Shown in pieces: positions 53,859-63,698 of a stretch of 64,000 nucleotides of DNA (position 1 is its first letter; every line of letters begins with the position of its first letter). This DNA comes from Hyphomicrobiaceae bacterium (GTDB lineage: Bacteria; Pseudomonadota; Alphaproteobacteria; Rhizobiales; Hyphomicrobiaceae): assembly GCA_021775735.1 (NCBI GenBank), contig JAJFHG010000068.1, positions 1 to 64,000 on the forward strand, in the 5' to 3' direction. Below the pieces are notes generated by a model. The model saw nothing but the letters and a program-made list of their open reading frames with translations. It was not told where the DNA came from and did no database searches. The position numbers and the translations under genes were made by a program.

Positions 53859-55373
53859 ATGTCTTTCTTTGGGCCGTTTGTGATGGAGACGCTATCCACA
53901 CTCTCGACGTTGTTCGTGTTTCTGCTTGGTTTGGTAGCACTAGCGATTGCTGTGATGTTTGTTGTCGACATTATGCAGACCAAGGACGCAGTTCGGCGAA
54001 ATTATCCAGTCGTTGGTCGTTTTAGATCTCTGTTCTCAACGCTAGGCGAGTTTTTTCGTCAATACTTCTTCGCCATGGACCGCGAAGAGATGCCGTTCAA
54101 TCGGGCGGAACGCGACTGGGTTAATCGCTCATCTCAAGGAAAAGAAAACACAGTCGCTTTTGGCTCAACGCGTAACCTGACGCCGGTTGGTACGGCCATT
54201 TTCGTTAATTGTCCGTACCCGACGTTGGATGAAGATGCGGTCAGCGCTCCGGCTGTTGTGATCGGGCCCTACACAGCCCAGCCCTATCAGCAAGACGCCC
54301 TCATACATATTTCAGGCATGAGCTATGGCGCAATTTCTCGGCCCGCTGTCAAAGCGCTGTCACATGGTGCCAGGATGGCAGGGTGTTGGATGAACACTGG
54401 TGAGGGCGGCCTTTCGCCTGGCCATCTTGAAGGTGGTTGCGACATCGTTTTTCAAATCGGTACCGCCAAGTATGGCGTACGTAACGAAAGCGGTGGGCTA
54501 TCGGACGAAAAACTGCGCGAAGTGGCAGCACACGAAGCTGTACGCATGTTCGAAATCAAAATGAGTCAGGGTGCCAAGCCTGGAAAAGGTGGCATTCTGC
54601 CTGGCGCAAAAGTGACGCGGGAAATTGCCCGAATTCGCGGCATTGAAGAAGGCAAAGCCTCGATTTCGCCCAACCGCCATCCGGAAATTGATAACAACGG
54701 TGAGTTGCTTGATTTCATCGCACACGTGCGTGATGTAACAGGCAAGCCGACCGGGTTTAAATGCGTTCTTGGCGCTTATGGCTGGCTTGAAAAACTGTGC
54801 GTGGAGATCAATACGAGGGGCGTTGAAAGTGCGCCGGACTTTATCACAATCGATAGTGGTGATGGAGGGACAGGTGCAGCTCCCATGCCGTTGATGGATA
54901 ACGTCGGCTTACCTATTCGTCATTCTCTGCCGATGGTGGTTGATATATTAGTGCGTAATGGTTTGCGCGATCGCATCAAAATTATCGCATCAGGCAAATT
55001 GATTACGCCCGCTGATGTTGCGTGGGCCTATTGCGCGGGTGCGGACTTTGTTGTGTCCGCGCGCGGTTTTATGTTCGCGCTTGGATGCATTCAGGCACTC
55101 AAATGCAACAAAAACACATGCCCGACGGGTATCACGACACACAACAAACGATTGCAACGTGGTTTAAACCCGGAAGAGAAATCTGTGCGTGTTAAAAACT
55201 TCGCTGAGAAAATCACATATGGTGTCAATCTGATTGCACATTCATGTGGAGCTCACCATGCGCGCGCGCTCAAGCGCTACCATGTGCGCATTGTGCAGGA
55301 TTCCGGACTATCCGTGCCTCTCGACGAACTTTATCCTGGCAACCATCACTCAAAGACCCAAATGATTTCTTAG
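53859..55373 (+). CDS. FMN-binding glutamate-synthase-family protein
   Basis: A 504-residue protein with an N-terminal membrane helix (about 11-33) and the glutamate synthase central/FMN barrel domain: ISGMSYGAISRPAVKAL, GEGGLSPGHLEGG, TIDSGDGGTGAAPMPLMD and the cluster loop CIQALKCNKNTCPTGI with three cysteines. These membrane-linked GltS-like proteins lack the amidotransferase domain; their substrate is unknown. It follows the acetolactate synthase gene by 97 bases with a good GGAAGGA site. Confidence 0.85.
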   Translation: MSFFGPFVMETLSTLSTLFVFLLGLVALAIAVMFVVDIMQTKDAVRRNYPVVGRFRSLFSTLGEFFRQYFFAMDREEMPFNRAERDWVNRSSQGKENTVAFGSTRNLTPVGTAIFVNCPYPTLDEDAVSAPAVVIGPYTAQPYQQDALIHISGMSYGAISRPAVKALSHGARMAGCWMNTGEGGLSPGHLEGGCDIVFQIGTAKYGVRNESGGLSDEKLREVAAHEAVRMFEIKMSQGAKPGKGGILPGAKVTREIARIRGIEEGKASISPNRHPEIDNNGELLDFIAHVRDVTGKPTGFKCVLGAYGWLEKLCVEINTRGVESAPDFITIDSGDGGTGAAPMPLMDNVGLPIRHSLPMVVDILVRNGLRDRIKIIASGKLITPADVAWAYCAGADFVVSARGFMFALGCIQALKCNKNTCPTGITTHNKRLQRGLNPEEKSVRVKNFAEKITYGVNLIAHSCGAHHARALKRYHVRIVQDSGLSVPLDELYPGNHHSKTQMIS

Positions 55374-55457
55374 CATTCTGCGGTATGCCTCATGTTTTGC
55401 GTTTTTTTGGATTATGTTACAACGCGCACAGTCAATTAGACCGAGGGTACTCTATCA

Positions 55458-56768
55458 ATGCAGTTAGCAAAGGTTCAAGAGGCACAAGTTGAATCGGTTG
55501 ATGTCACGGCGCTGGCGCAGCGGCTGAAGGAGAGCCGTGCGCTGTCAACTGAGCTTGCTTCACATCTCACTGAGGAAGATATGGTCGTTCAGGCCATGGA
55601 TGATGCAAGTCCGGCCAAATGGCACTTGGCGCACACAACTTGGTTTTATGAATCTTTTGTTCTGCAGCCCTATCTTGCCCGGTATAAACAATTTTCAGAC
55701 GACTTTTCCTACTGCTTTAACTCGTACTACGTATCCAAAGGGGCTCGCCATCCACGCCCTCATCGAGGGCTGTTGACGCGTCCGTCGGCTCAAGAGGTTT
55801 TAAATTATCGGGCGCATGTTGATGCGCATCTCGTAGAGATGTTGGATACACTAGCCCAGCATCCAGAAGAGTATGCTGTCGTGGCACCGCTCGTGGAGGT
55901 TGGGATCAACCATGAGCAGCAACACCAAGAGTTGATGTTGACCGATATCTTGGCTTTATTTGCACGCCAGCCTCTACAACCCGTGTTCAAGAGTGACGGT
56001 AAGTCGACGTCTTCCAACACCGCGCCTGCGCCACTCAGCTGGGTGCCGTTTCGGGGTGGTGTTTGTGAAATTGGTCATGCGGGTCCCGGCTTTTCATACG
56101 ACAACGAAGGTCCCCGTCATCACGTTTTGATACATCCGTTCAAGCTTGCGCATCGGTGCGTCACCAATAGCGAGTGGATTACGTTTATCGAAGACGGCGG
56201 TTATGAAGATCCTTTGGCGTGGTTGGCTGAGGGCTGGGATGTTGTGCAACGCAAGCAGTGGACGGCCCCTGAGTATTGGGAAAAGAAAGACGATGTCTGG
56301 CATCAGATGACACTTTCTGGTTTGCATCCCGTTGAGCATGCAGCACCGGTTTGTCATGTCAGTTACTATGAGGCGGACGCCTTTGCGCGTTGGGCGGGCA
56401 AGCGCCTACCTACGGAATTTGAGTGGGAGCACGCCAGCACGCAAACCACACACGACAACGAGCCAAATACCTTGGGTCATGGTCGATTGCGTTCATCACC
56501 GGCAAAGGCAATACAAGCTGAAACGGCAACCCAAATGATCGGCGATGTCTGGGAATGGACGTCGAGTGCTTATCAGGCCTATCCTGGATACCAAGCACCT
56601 GAAGGTGCCTTGGGTGAATACAACGGGAAATTTATGTGCTCACAGTACGTATTGCGCGGAGGGTCCTGCGTCACACCGGCTGGACATGTTCGACATACCT
56701 ATCGTAACTTTTTCTACCCCTCCCAACGCTGGCAATTTATGGGGTTGCGTTTGGCGGATAACGCTTAA
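55458..56768 (+). CDS. egtB: Ergothioneine biosynthesis sulfoxide synthase EgtB
   Basis: A 436-residue enzyme with an N-terminal DinB-like half carrying iron ligands in KWHLAHTTWFYES and INHEQQHQELML (His152, His156), and a C-terminal FGE-sulfatase half with VSYYEADAFARWAGKRLPTEFEWE (about 295-320) and DVWEWTSSAY. EgtB uses oxygen and non-haem iron to join a thiol donor to trimethylhistidine. egtD follows at three bases, completing the two-gene ergothioneine module. Confidence 0.92.
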   Translation: MQLAKVQEAQVESVDVTALAQRLKESRALSTELASHLTEEDMVVQAMDDASPAKWHLAHTTWFYESFVLQPYLARYKQFSDDFSYCFNSYYVSKGARHPRPHRGLLTRPSAQEVLNYRAHVDAHLVEMLDTLAQHPEEYAVVAPLVEVGINHEQQHQELMLTDILALFARQPLQPVFKSDGKSTSSNTAPAPLSWVPFRGGVCEIGHAGPGFSYDNEGPRHHVLIHPFKLAHRCVTNSEWITFIEDGGYEDPLAWLAEGWDVVQRKQWTAPEYWEKKDDVWHQMTLSGLHPVEHAAPVCHVSYYEADAFARWAGKRLPTEFEWEHASTQTTHDNEPNTLGHGRLRSSPAKAIQAETATQMIGDVWEWTSSAYQAYPGYQAPEGALGEYNGKFMCSQYVLRGGSCVTPAGHVRHTYRNFFYPSQRWQFMGLRLADNA

Positions 56769-56771
56769 GGT

Positions 56772-57803
56772 ATGGTTTTGAGTACGCACGAACATCGTAA
56801 TGCCAACATGCACGACACCGTTTTAGAGGCAGATGATTACACCTATAGCTTGTTGCGTGGATTGACGGCGCGTGACAAGCGCATTCCGAGCCGGTTTTTT
56901 TACGATGCGCACGGGAGTGCGTTGTTTGAGCAAATAACCGAGCTTGCCGAGTACTACCCAACGCGGGTTGAAACAGGCATCTTGACGATGTATGGCGCTG
57001 AAATTGGCGCGACACTTGAAGATGTCGCCGCATTCGTCGAATTTGGTTCTGGGTCCAGCACAAAAACAGAAATTCTTCTCGATCATATGACGGAACTGTC
57101 CGCCTATATCGCAATTGATGTGTCGTCATCTGCGCTACAGGCCGCGCAGCAGAGATTATCCCTAAAATTTCCTTCGCTTTTGGTCGAAACCATTGTTGCT
57201 GATTTCTCCGACGTTGTTGATCTGCCAAAAAAATTTCAGAACTCTCATAAAGCCGGATATTTTCCAGGCTCGACAATTGGTAATTTTTACCCCGACGAGG
57301 CAATAAAATTATTGCAGACATTTTCTAAGACGTTGGGTGATTTTGGGCATCTTGTGATTGGCGTCGACCTCCTGAAAGATGTCGACATTTTAAATCAGGC
57401 CTATAACGATAAGCTTGGCGTCACTGCTGAATTCAATTTGAACTTATTGCACCGAGCCAACGCGGAAGCGGGTGCAGACTTTGATGTTTCGGCGTTTCGC
57501 CATCATGCCGCGTATGATCCTAAAACAGGTGGTGTCGACATGTATCTGGTCAGCACAAGACAGCAGACCGTAACGATCAATGGCCAGTCGATACCCTTTC
57601 TTGAGGGTGAGAAAATCCACACCGAGCATTCGCACAAATACCGATTGGAAGATTTTAAATCCGTTGCCCAAACTGGTGGATGGATGACGGAACGGGTTTG
57701 GACGGATCACGATCAAATGTTTGCTGTCTTTGAGCTGCGTACCGTTACGCCCAAATCCCGCGTTGGGCTTCGAGGCGCTGAAGCTCATCTTGGCGCTCAA
57801 TGA
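56772..57803 (+). CDS. egtD: L-histidine N-alpha-methyltransferase EgtD
   Basis: A 343-residue SAM methyltransferase making trimethylhistidine (hercynine). Family segments are KRIPSRFFYDAHGSALFEQI, FVEFGSGSSTKTEILLDHM (SAM site), FFPGSTIGNF-like YFPGSTIGNFYPDEA, and VDMYLVSTRQQTV. It starts three bases after the egtB stop. The 3' end overlaps the convergent cyclopropane synthase gene by 59 bases. Confidence 0.92.
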   Translation: MVLSTHEHRNANMHDTVLEADDYTYSLLRGLTARDKRIPSRFFYDAHGSALFEQITELAEYYPTRVETGILTMYGAEIGATLEDVAAFVEFGSGSSTKTEILLDHMTELSAYIAIDVSSSALQAAQQRLSLKFPSLLVETIVADFSDVVDLPKKFQNSHKAGYFPGSTIGNFYPDEAIKLLQTFSKTLGDFGHLVIGVDLLKDVDILNQAYNDKLGVTAEFNLNLLHRANAEAGADFDVSAFRHHAAYDPKTGGVDMYLVSTRQQTVTINGQSIPFLEGEKIHTEHSHKYRLEDFKSVAQTGGWMTERVWTDHDQMFAVFELRTVTPKSRVGLRGAEAHLGAQ

Positions 57804-58983
57804 TATAGTTGCGGGTGAGCGGTGCCGCATCGCGTTTGCGTGACAGCTGCATGTGGAATACTTCCTGCGAGCCGGTGCGGAACATCATCTCAGCGCTAAT
57901 CAGATAAAACTCCCACATCCGGCAGAAGCGCTCGTCATACATCTCAGCAACCGTGGCACGGTTTTTCTCAAAACGCTCGTGCCAGTGTTTGAGAGTGGTC
58001 GCGTAATGGACGCGTAAAAATTCACAATCAAGAACCCACAAGCTGTTGCTTTCAACGACTGGGAAGACTTCTGACAAGGCGGGTGAATACGCACCAGGAA
58101 AAATGTATTTTCTAAGCCATGGGCTGGCGGTTCCTGGCGGGCTCATATGGCCAATGGAATGCAGCAGCATTAGTCCATCATCAGGCATCAAGGCGTTCAC
58201 CTTGGTGAAGAACTCATCGTAATGTGTGACGCCAACATGCTCAAACATGCCAACAGAGACGATACGATCAAACTGGCTGTCGAGGTCGCGGTAATCTTTC
58301 AAGTGGAACTGAACGCGATCTTCAAGGCCAAGAGTACGTGCGCGGTCGACCGATAAGGCGTGTTGTTCTTTGGAAAGTGTAACACCGGTCACCTCAACGT
58401 CGGCAACCTGCGCCAGGTAACATGCAAGTCCGCCCCAGCCAGATCCGATGTCGAGCACTTTTTGACCAGGCTGTAAATTCATTTTGGCAGCAATCAAGCG
58501 GCACTTGTTGCGTTGCGCCGCCTCTAGTGTTTCGCCTTCATCGCGAAAGTAAGCGCACGAATAAAACATGTCCTGGTCAAGGAACAATTTGTAAAATGGG
58601 TTTCCAAGATCGTAATGGTGGGCAACGTTCTTTTGCGCTTTGCCAACGGGATTGGCCTGTTGGAACCGTTTGAGGCCACGCGACACGCGGCGTAAAACTT
58701 TTTGCGTTGGCTGCGCGCCAAGCGACAATCTATTTTGAGAAAACAGGGTGAGGAAGTCACGTAAGCTGGATTGTGGAAACGTAATGCGCCCGTCCATGTA
58801 GGCTTCACCCGCATGCAGCTCGGGGTTGAAGAACAACTTGCGATAGAGGGATGCATCTGAAATCTGCATGGTGACATCGAGGCCCGGTTTGCCAGTAAAC
58901 ACATGCTCATTGTCATTTGCATCATAGACCGTCAGCGAGCCAACTTTGACGAACGATTTCAGCATCGTTGAAAGTGGAAACAT
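57745..58983 (-). CDS. cfa: Cyclopropane-fatty-acyl-phospholipid synthase family methyltransferase
   Basis: From the ATG at 58983, seven bases after GGAG, the protein has 412 residues. It shows KNVAHHYDLGNPFYKLFLDQDMFYSCAY (about residues 110-140, read in parts), the SAM site VLDIGSGWGGLACYLA and MFEHVGVTHYDEFF, all typical of Cfa/mycolic-acid-type cyclopropane synthases acting on membrane phospholipids. Its last 20 codons overlap the end of egtD on the other strand. Confidence 0.9.
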   Translation of the reverse strand: MFPLSTMLKSFVKVGSLTVYDANDNEHVFTGKPGLDVTMQISDASLYRKLFFNPELHAGEAYMDGRITFPQSSLRDFLTLFSQNRLSLGAQPTQKVLRRVSRGLKRFQQANPVGKAQKNVAHHYDLGNPFYKLFLDQDMFYSCAYFRDEGETLEAAQRNKCRLIAAKMNLQPGQKVLDIGSGWGGLACYLAQVADVEVTGVTLSKEQHALSVDRARTLGLEDRVQFHLKDYRDLDSQFDRIVSVGMFEHVGVTHYDEFFTKVNALMPDDGLMLLHSIGHMSPPGTASPWLRKYIFPGAYSPALSEVFPVVESNSLWVLDCEFLRVHYATTLKHWHERFEKNRATVAEMYDERFCRMWEFYLISAEMMFRTGSQEVFHMQLSRKRDAAPLTRNYIIERQDELQRLEAQRGIWA

Positions 58984-59145
58984 GTCTATACTCCAGGCGT
59001 TGAATTTGGCTGTGATGACGGGGTTTGCGGCGGCCACCATGGCGACATGCACGCCCGGCGTCCAGGACAGAATGATGACAATCCAAGGCAATTCCTGACA
59101 AGACGTGCGTCTTTATACGCTTCGGCAAATTGACTAAGGTTGGCT

Positions 59146-60606
59146 ATGGCTCGACGACCCCATCCCCAAGCGGCAGAACCGTCCATTCCGAAAGCGCTCG
59201 CACGCCACATGCGTGATCTCGGCTTTGCGCGTCCAGATCTCTATCTTGATTGGTGTTGGAACCATGGCTTTGATGGCAGCTTTGATAAATCCCAACGGGA
59301 CCTGCAGGAAGAAGCCGCGGCGTATGAAGCAATTCTTCAAAAGAGGGCGCGGCATGGACGCCTGCATAAGAACCCAAAATCTTTTCTGGAAGCGGTGTGT
59401 TTGGGTGAGCTGACGTCGGATGAAATTGATCGACCAAATTTTAAGCGCGCGGCCATAGAAATCGAGGCCAGTCATGAGGATAAAGACAAACGCGCCTCCC
59501 TGCTTGAAATGTTGGTCACACTCATCAAATACGACGACCTGATTTTTCAATCTGCATCCAACCGACAAGATATGCCGTTTGTGCGTGGGCTCATCAAACT
59601 GCATGACCGCAAGGCGCTGTGGCTGAAGCCGCTCGCAGACTGGAAACCTAAAAGTAAAAGCAGCGAACGTCGGTTTGGCGAGCTGACGCACCATTTATTC
59701 GATAAGTATGATGCGGTGCCACGGTTTATGGAATCCGCTTGGCTGCGCACCGACCGTGCTGGTTGGCGCTACCGGGATTGGTATGTTCATTTGGGGCGCG
59801 GTTATAACCTGAGAACAGCAAAAACACCGGTGCCGCTGACCAAAAAAATGGCACATCATTTTTTAGGCGCGCCTGATAGCTACACGATTGAGCAGGCGGT
59901 ACGCTGGGGTCAACTTTCTGCTCTTGGCTCTGGCAAGGCGACAATTGATGCGGTTAGCGCAACACGTCTCGGGCGCTCGTTTGAGAACGAAGAATTTTGG
60001 TTTACCGTTTTGACGTTCATTGCTGACAACCCGATGTTGGACCCGCGCCAGATCGGACCCATTGTGGACTATCTGCAAAACCAGCGTTTTGAACCAACGG
60101 ATATTGAGATCGGGCCGGGTGAATGGCGTCAGGAGCCGCCGCCGCAACCGGGTCTGTCAATGCATGGGCGCACGGTGGATACATTGATGCGTCAGGTCGC
60201 GGCTTGGCATGAAACATTGGGTCGCTACAAGGCGATGCCCAGTGGCCAGTATGATAGGGCCGACTTTGACGGCATTGTTTTGGAGAAGAAATCAGGCCAG
60301 GGACATGTCCGCTGGATCATTCGTCAGCTTTTGAGTTCAAAGGCACTGCAATCGGAAAGCGAAGCGCTGCGCCATTGTGTGGCGAGCTATCATTGGTCGT
60401 GCGCGCGTCGCGATTGCACAATTTGGAGTTTGTCCAAGGCCGTGGACGGCGGTGATGTCGAACGCTGTCAAACGATTGAGGTCAACAAGACAGGTGTGAT
60501 TGTGCAATGTCGCGGTCTGGCGAATTGCGATCCAACGGCGGAAGAGTGGTCCATCGTCAACGAGTGGGCGCGTCACACCAACCTGCAAATCGCAATGCAT
60601 ATGTGA
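59146..60606 (+). CDS. PcfJ-domain protein
   Basis: A 486-residue protein whose C-terminus carries the PcfJ-like motif set SEALRHCVASYHWSCARRDC, IWSLSK, TIEVNKTGVIVQCRGLANC (about residues 400-465). PcfJ-like proteins were first seen on conjugative plasmids and are of unknown function; chromosomal versions are widespread in alphaproteobacteria. The N-terminal two thirds are basic, Trp-rich and unlike a known domain. The ATG at 59146 follows AAGG; a TTG two codons earlier is possible. It borders the repeat-bounded pqqA-katG segment. Confidence 0.72.
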   Translation: MARRPHPQAAEPSIPKALARHMRDLGFARPDLYLDWCWNHGFDGSFDKSQRDLQEEAAAYEAILQKRARHGRLHKNPKSFLEAVCLGELTSDEIDRPNFKRAAIEIEASHEDKDKRASLLEMLVTLIKYDDLIFQSASNRQDMPFVRGLIKLHDRKALWLKPLADWKPKSKSSERRFGELTHHLFDKYDAVPRFMESAWLRTDRAGWRYRDWYVHLGRGYNLRTAKTPVPLTKKMAHHFLGAPDSYTIEQAVRWGQLSALGSGKATIDAVSATRLGRSFENEEFWFTVLTFIADNPMLDPRQIGPIVDYLQNQRFEPTDIEIGPGEWRQEPPPQPGLSMHGRTVDTLMRQVAAWHETLGRYKAMPSGQYDRADFDGIVLEKKSGQGHVRWIIRQLLSSKALQSESEALRHCVASYHWSCARRDCTIWSLSKAVDGGDVERCQTIEVNKTGVIVQCRGLANCDPTAEEWSIVNEWARHTNLQIAMHM

Positions 60607-60987
60607 ACATCGTAACGCGCCACGATTGTTATTGCGCCCGCTTCCAGCTCTTCGTGGCCAAAGCAGAGCGATGTCGTGGATGTCTGGAATTGAGGCCGCC
60701 AACCCTAGCGGGCATTGTAGGTCCGGCGGTAGACCGTTGCCAGTTGCTGACTCCATAAATCAAACTGGCCAATACGAGGTAGACCCTGCACGGCTGGTAT
60801 CAGATACAGCCGACTTCAAGTCTAACAAGCAAGATTATAATTATATCTTATGCCGACTATAAATTAATATGCGAAACATCACGTACTTGCGATTTGATGT
60901 TGAAGAGCCTGCATATTATCGTTCTTTCATTCGCAGATGATTGAACGAATATCATCGAATGAGAAACCCAAACTTGAGGTAATGATC
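60607..60987. other. Intergenic region before the second pqqA
   Basis: It holds the left copy of the long direct repeat (60625-60697) and, at about 60931-60961, a bulged hairpin made by CATTCG and CGAATG with inner GATGAT/ATCAT pairing that may be a regulator site. Open frames over the repeat are not conserved in codon phase between the two repeat copies, so they are not coding. No sure promoter was found. Confidence 0.4.
60625..60697 (+). repeat. Direct repeat, left copy
   Basis: The first 56 bases (60625-60680) match 63865-63920 with two mismatches, and weaker similarity continues to 60697. The copies are in the same orientation, 3240 bases apart, enclosing the second pqqA and katG. The two mismatches are seven bases apart and so cannot both be third-codon changes, arguing for a DNA or RNA element. 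Confidence 0.85.
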
Positions 60988-61077
60988 ATGAAGACCTGGA
61001 CAAAACCTGCCGTACGCGAACAAGAAGTTGGTCTAGAAGTCACATCGTATCTTCCCGCAGAAATCGATGTCATCTAG
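60988..61077 (+). CDS. pqqA: PQQ precursor peptide PqqA, copy 2
   Basis: A 29-residue peptide gene seven bases after GAGGT. The peptide differs from copy 1 only at residue 3 (Thr for Val) and keeps Glu17-x3-Tyr21 in GLEVTSYLPAEID. The two genes differ at 18 of 90 bases: 14 silent codon changes, one replaced codon and a different stop (TAG). That pattern shows that both have been kept functional. It too has its own terminator and no other pqq gene nearby. It is the first gene inside the direct-repeat-bounded segment that also carries katG. Confidence 0.92.
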   Translation: MKTWTKPAVREQEVGLEVTSYLPAEIDVI

Positions 61078-61121
61078 TTCGTAGTACCTAACATTATAAA
61101 GAAACGTTATAAAGATATGTG

Positions 61122-61149
61122 CAGCGGCCAAAGTGGCCGCTGTTTTTTT
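61122..61149 (+). terminator. Intrinsic terminator of the second pqqA
   Basis: CAGCGGCCA (61122-61130) and TGGCCGCTG (61134-61142) form a perfect 9-bp stem around AAG, followed by seven Ts. It lies 44 bases after the pqqA stop. Confidence 0.88.
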
Positions 61150-61426
61150 GTTATTTTTAATGTTTGATGAGTGCGCAAGTTTGCGCATTGAGAAGCGAAT
61201 GGATTTGAAAAGTGATTGAACAATAAAAAGCAACACACTCAATTGTGATAAAATGTTTTCTTGTTGCATCGATAAATTAAAATGACTTTTTGCAACGCCG
61301 TACCACGACTATTGATATCGAGTTTCGTTCAAAACAACAAAACGTCAAGTGACGCACATTGGAATGCCGGCAGTTAACCGGCACCTATTGTGCCGAACGA
61401 ATTGAGATATCATGGGAGTGAAAACG
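61150..61426. other. A+T-rich katG upstream region
   Basis: About 277 bases, strongly A+T rich between 61150 and 61340, with several TATAAT-like words (GATAAAAT near 61244) but no confident -35 partner. Nearer the gene are hairpins TGCCGG/CCGGCA (about 61365-61384) and CGGCAC/GTGCCG (61379-61395), which overlap and could be alternative structures. The word at 61355-61375 recurs after katG. Confidence 0.4.
61355..61375 (+). repeat. 21-bp direct repeat before katG
   Basis: This 21-base sequence, starting CACATTGG and ending CCGGCAGTT, recurs at 63699-63719 with two mismatches. The right copy begins two bases after the katG stop codon, so the pair closely brackets the gene. Confidence 0.65.
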
Positions 61427-63697
61427 ATGAAGCGAAATTTAAGAAACGCAGCGCTTGCATCAACAGCGGTGCTTGCACTGTCGGCTGTTGCTGTCAGCGG
61501 GCTGCAAACTACGGCTGAAGCAGAAAAAGCCACAAAAGAACTTGTTCCAAATCAGGCTAAGGCGAAAACAATCCGGGATTGGTGGCCAGATAAACTGAAT
61601 TTGGATCAACTCCGTGCGCACGATCCGGAGTCTAATCCTTATGGTGATGACTTTAACTACGCAGATGCGTTTGCGCGCGTTGATCTCAAGGCCCTGAAAC
61701 AAGACATCGAGAAAACACTGACAACATCGCAGACTTGGTGGCCGGCAGACTGGGGCCACTATGGTGGTCTAATGATCAGGTCAGCGTGGCATAGCTCAGG
61801 CACCTACCGCGTGCATGATGGTCGTGGCGGTTCTGATGGTGGACAAATACGCCTTGAGGCCCAGAACAGTTGGCCGGACAACGCCAACCTCGATAAGGCT
61901 CGCCGTCTCCTGTGGCCGGTCAAAAAGAAATATGGCCGCAATGTCTCCTGGGGTGACCTGATCGTTTTGGCTGGCAATGTTTCGCTGGAATCGATGGGCT
62001 TTGAAACCCTAGGCTTTGCCGGTGGGCGAACTGATGATTGGGAAGCCGACCTGGTTTACTGGGGCAAAGAAAAAAAATGGCTCGCGAATGATGAGCGGTT
62101 CAAAAAAGGCAAACTGGAAAAACCTCTGGCCGCTGTGCAGATGGGCTTGATCTACGTAAATCCAGAAGGACCCAACGCTAATCACGATCCGCTCTCTGCG
62201 GCTCAAGACATGCGCTTATCGTTTGGTCGCATGGCAATGAATGATGAAGAGATCATAGCGCTTGTCGCGGGTGGGCACACCTTAGGTAAGGCTCATGGCG
62301 CCAAATCCACCAAATGCGTAGGTGCAGAACCAGCTGCAGCCCCCATCGAGGAGCAAGGTTTCGGTTGGGGGAACAAGTGCGGAAAGGGTAACGCTGAAGA
62401 TACGATGACTAGCGGACTGGAAGGCGCCTGGACCTCAACACCCACCGCGTGGTCAGTTCTCTACCTTGATAACCTAATGAGATTTGAGTGGAAGAAGGTG
62501 GAGAGTCCCGCCGGTGCAACCCAATGGATCCCAACTGACGAGTCGGCGGCAAGCCTCGTACCGGATGCTCACATTGAGGGCAAACGACATGCGCCCATCA
62601 TGTTTACAACCGACATTGCGTTGAAAAGAGATCCTGGTTTTCGCAAGATCACCAAGCGTTTTCTCAAAAATCCAAAAGAGTTTGATCTCGCTTTTGCTAG
62701 GGCCTGGTTTAAGCTCACACACCGCGATCTAGGTCCACGCGCACGTTATGTGGGTGCCGATGTTCCGAAGGAAGAATTCCTTTGGCAAGATCCGGTTCCG
62801 GCCATTGACCATGAACTAATCAGCAACGATGAGGCCGAGCAACTCGAAGTCGCGATTCTGAAGTCAGGGCTTACGGTCTCTGAACTGGTCCAAACGGCTT
62901 GGGGATCGGCTGCAAGTTTCCGCGGTTCTGATATGCGCGGTGGTGCAAATGGCGGACGCATCAGGTTGGCTCCGCAAAAAGACTGGGCTGCAAACAATCC
63001 CAAAGAACTAGCCAAAGTTCTAGAGGCCCTAGAGAAGGTACAGAGTGACTTCAATAAGTCGTTGTCAGGGGGCAAAAAGGTTTCTCTGGCGGACGTGATT
63101 GTAATTGGCGGCAATGCTGCTGTTGAGAAGGCTGCAAAAGACGCCGGTCATAGTATTGAGATTCCGTTCAAGCCTGGTCGTGCCGACGCCACGCAGGAAC
63201 AAACGGATGTGAACTCGTTTGCTGTTTTGGAGCCGACGGCCGATGGCTTCCGCAATTACTATAGCGACGCAAGCTATGGTTCACCGGCGGAAATGCTGGT
63301 TGAAAAAGCTGACTTGCTGACTTTGACTGCGCCTGAAATGACGGTGTTGGTCGGCGGAATGCGCGCCCTAAATGCCAACACGGGTCAATCAACGCACGGT
63401 GTATTCACCAATAAGCTAGGTACGTTGAACAATGACTTCTTTGTCAACTTGCTCGATATGTCGACGAAGTGGCGCAAGTCCTCCGGCAAACCTGGGATTT
63501 ACGAGGGCGTTGATCGTGCTTCGGGTAAAGTCAAATGGACGGCGACCCCCGTCGATCTGATTTTTGGCTCTAACTCTGAGTTACGTGCGCTTGCCGAAGT
63601 CTATGCCTCTAACGATGGCAAAGAAAAATTTGTCAAAGACTTTGTTTCGGCATGGACCAAGGTGATGAGCCTGGATCGCTTTGACACCGGTAGTTAA
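61427..63697 (+). CDS. katG: Exported catalase-peroxidase
   Basis: A 756-residue KatG with both halves of the fused haem peroxidase. Distal residues Arg118, Trp121 and His122 lie in [12 protein letters not shown], the proximal His284 in VAGGHTLGK, and the Trp121-Tyr243-Met269 set that forms the catalase adduct is complete. The N-terminus [23 protein letters not shown] is a signal peptide, so this is a periplasmic KatP-type enzyme, unlike cytoplasmic KatG. The ATG at 61427 has GGGAG upstream; one at 61412 lacks it. It stands alone, after pqqA, and would remove hydrogen peroxide where PQQ-dependent dehydrogenases work. Confidence 0.95.
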   Translation: MKRNLRNAALASTAVLALSAVAVSGLQTTAEAEKATKELVPNQAKAKTIRDWWPDKLNLDQLRAHDPESNPYGDDFNYADAFARVDLKALKQDIEKTLTTSQTWWPADWGHYGGLMIRSAWHSSGTYRVHDGRGGSDGGQIRLEAQNSWPDNANLDKARRLLWPVKKKYGRNVSWGDLIVLAGNVSLESMGFETLGFAGGRTDDWEADLVYWGKEKKWLANDERFKKGKLEKPLAAVQMGLIYVNPEGPNANHDPLSAAQDMRLSFGRMAMNDEEIIALVAGGHTLGKAHGAKSTKCVGAEPAAAPIEEQGFGWGNKCGKGNAEDTMTSGLEGAWTSTPTAWSVLYLDNLMRFEWKKVESPAGATQWIPTDESAASLVPDAHIEGKRHAPIMFTTDIALKRDPGFRKITKRFLKNPKEFDLAFARAWFKLTHRDLGPRARYVGADVPKEEFLWQDPVPAIDHELISNDEAEQLEVAILKSGLTVSELVQTAWGSAASFRGSDMRGGANGGRIRLAPQKDWAANNPKELAKVLEALEKVQSDFNKSLSGGKKVSLADVIVIGGNAAVEKAAKDAGHSIEIPFKPGRADATQEQTDVNSFAVLEPTADGFRNYYSDASYGSPAEMLVEKADLLTLTAPEMTVLVGGMRALNANTGQSTHGVFTNKLGTLNNDFFVNLLDMSTKWRKSSGKPGIYEGVDRASGKVKWTATPVDLIFGSNSELRALAEVYASNDGKEKFVKDFVSAWTKVMSLDRFDTGS

Positions 63698-63698
63698 A

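Noticed and set aside
60500-60862. Plus-strand frame across the left direct repeat
   Set aside because: The two differences between repeat copies are seven bases apart, so they are not confined to third-codon positions, and the frame overlaps the PcfJ-like gene.
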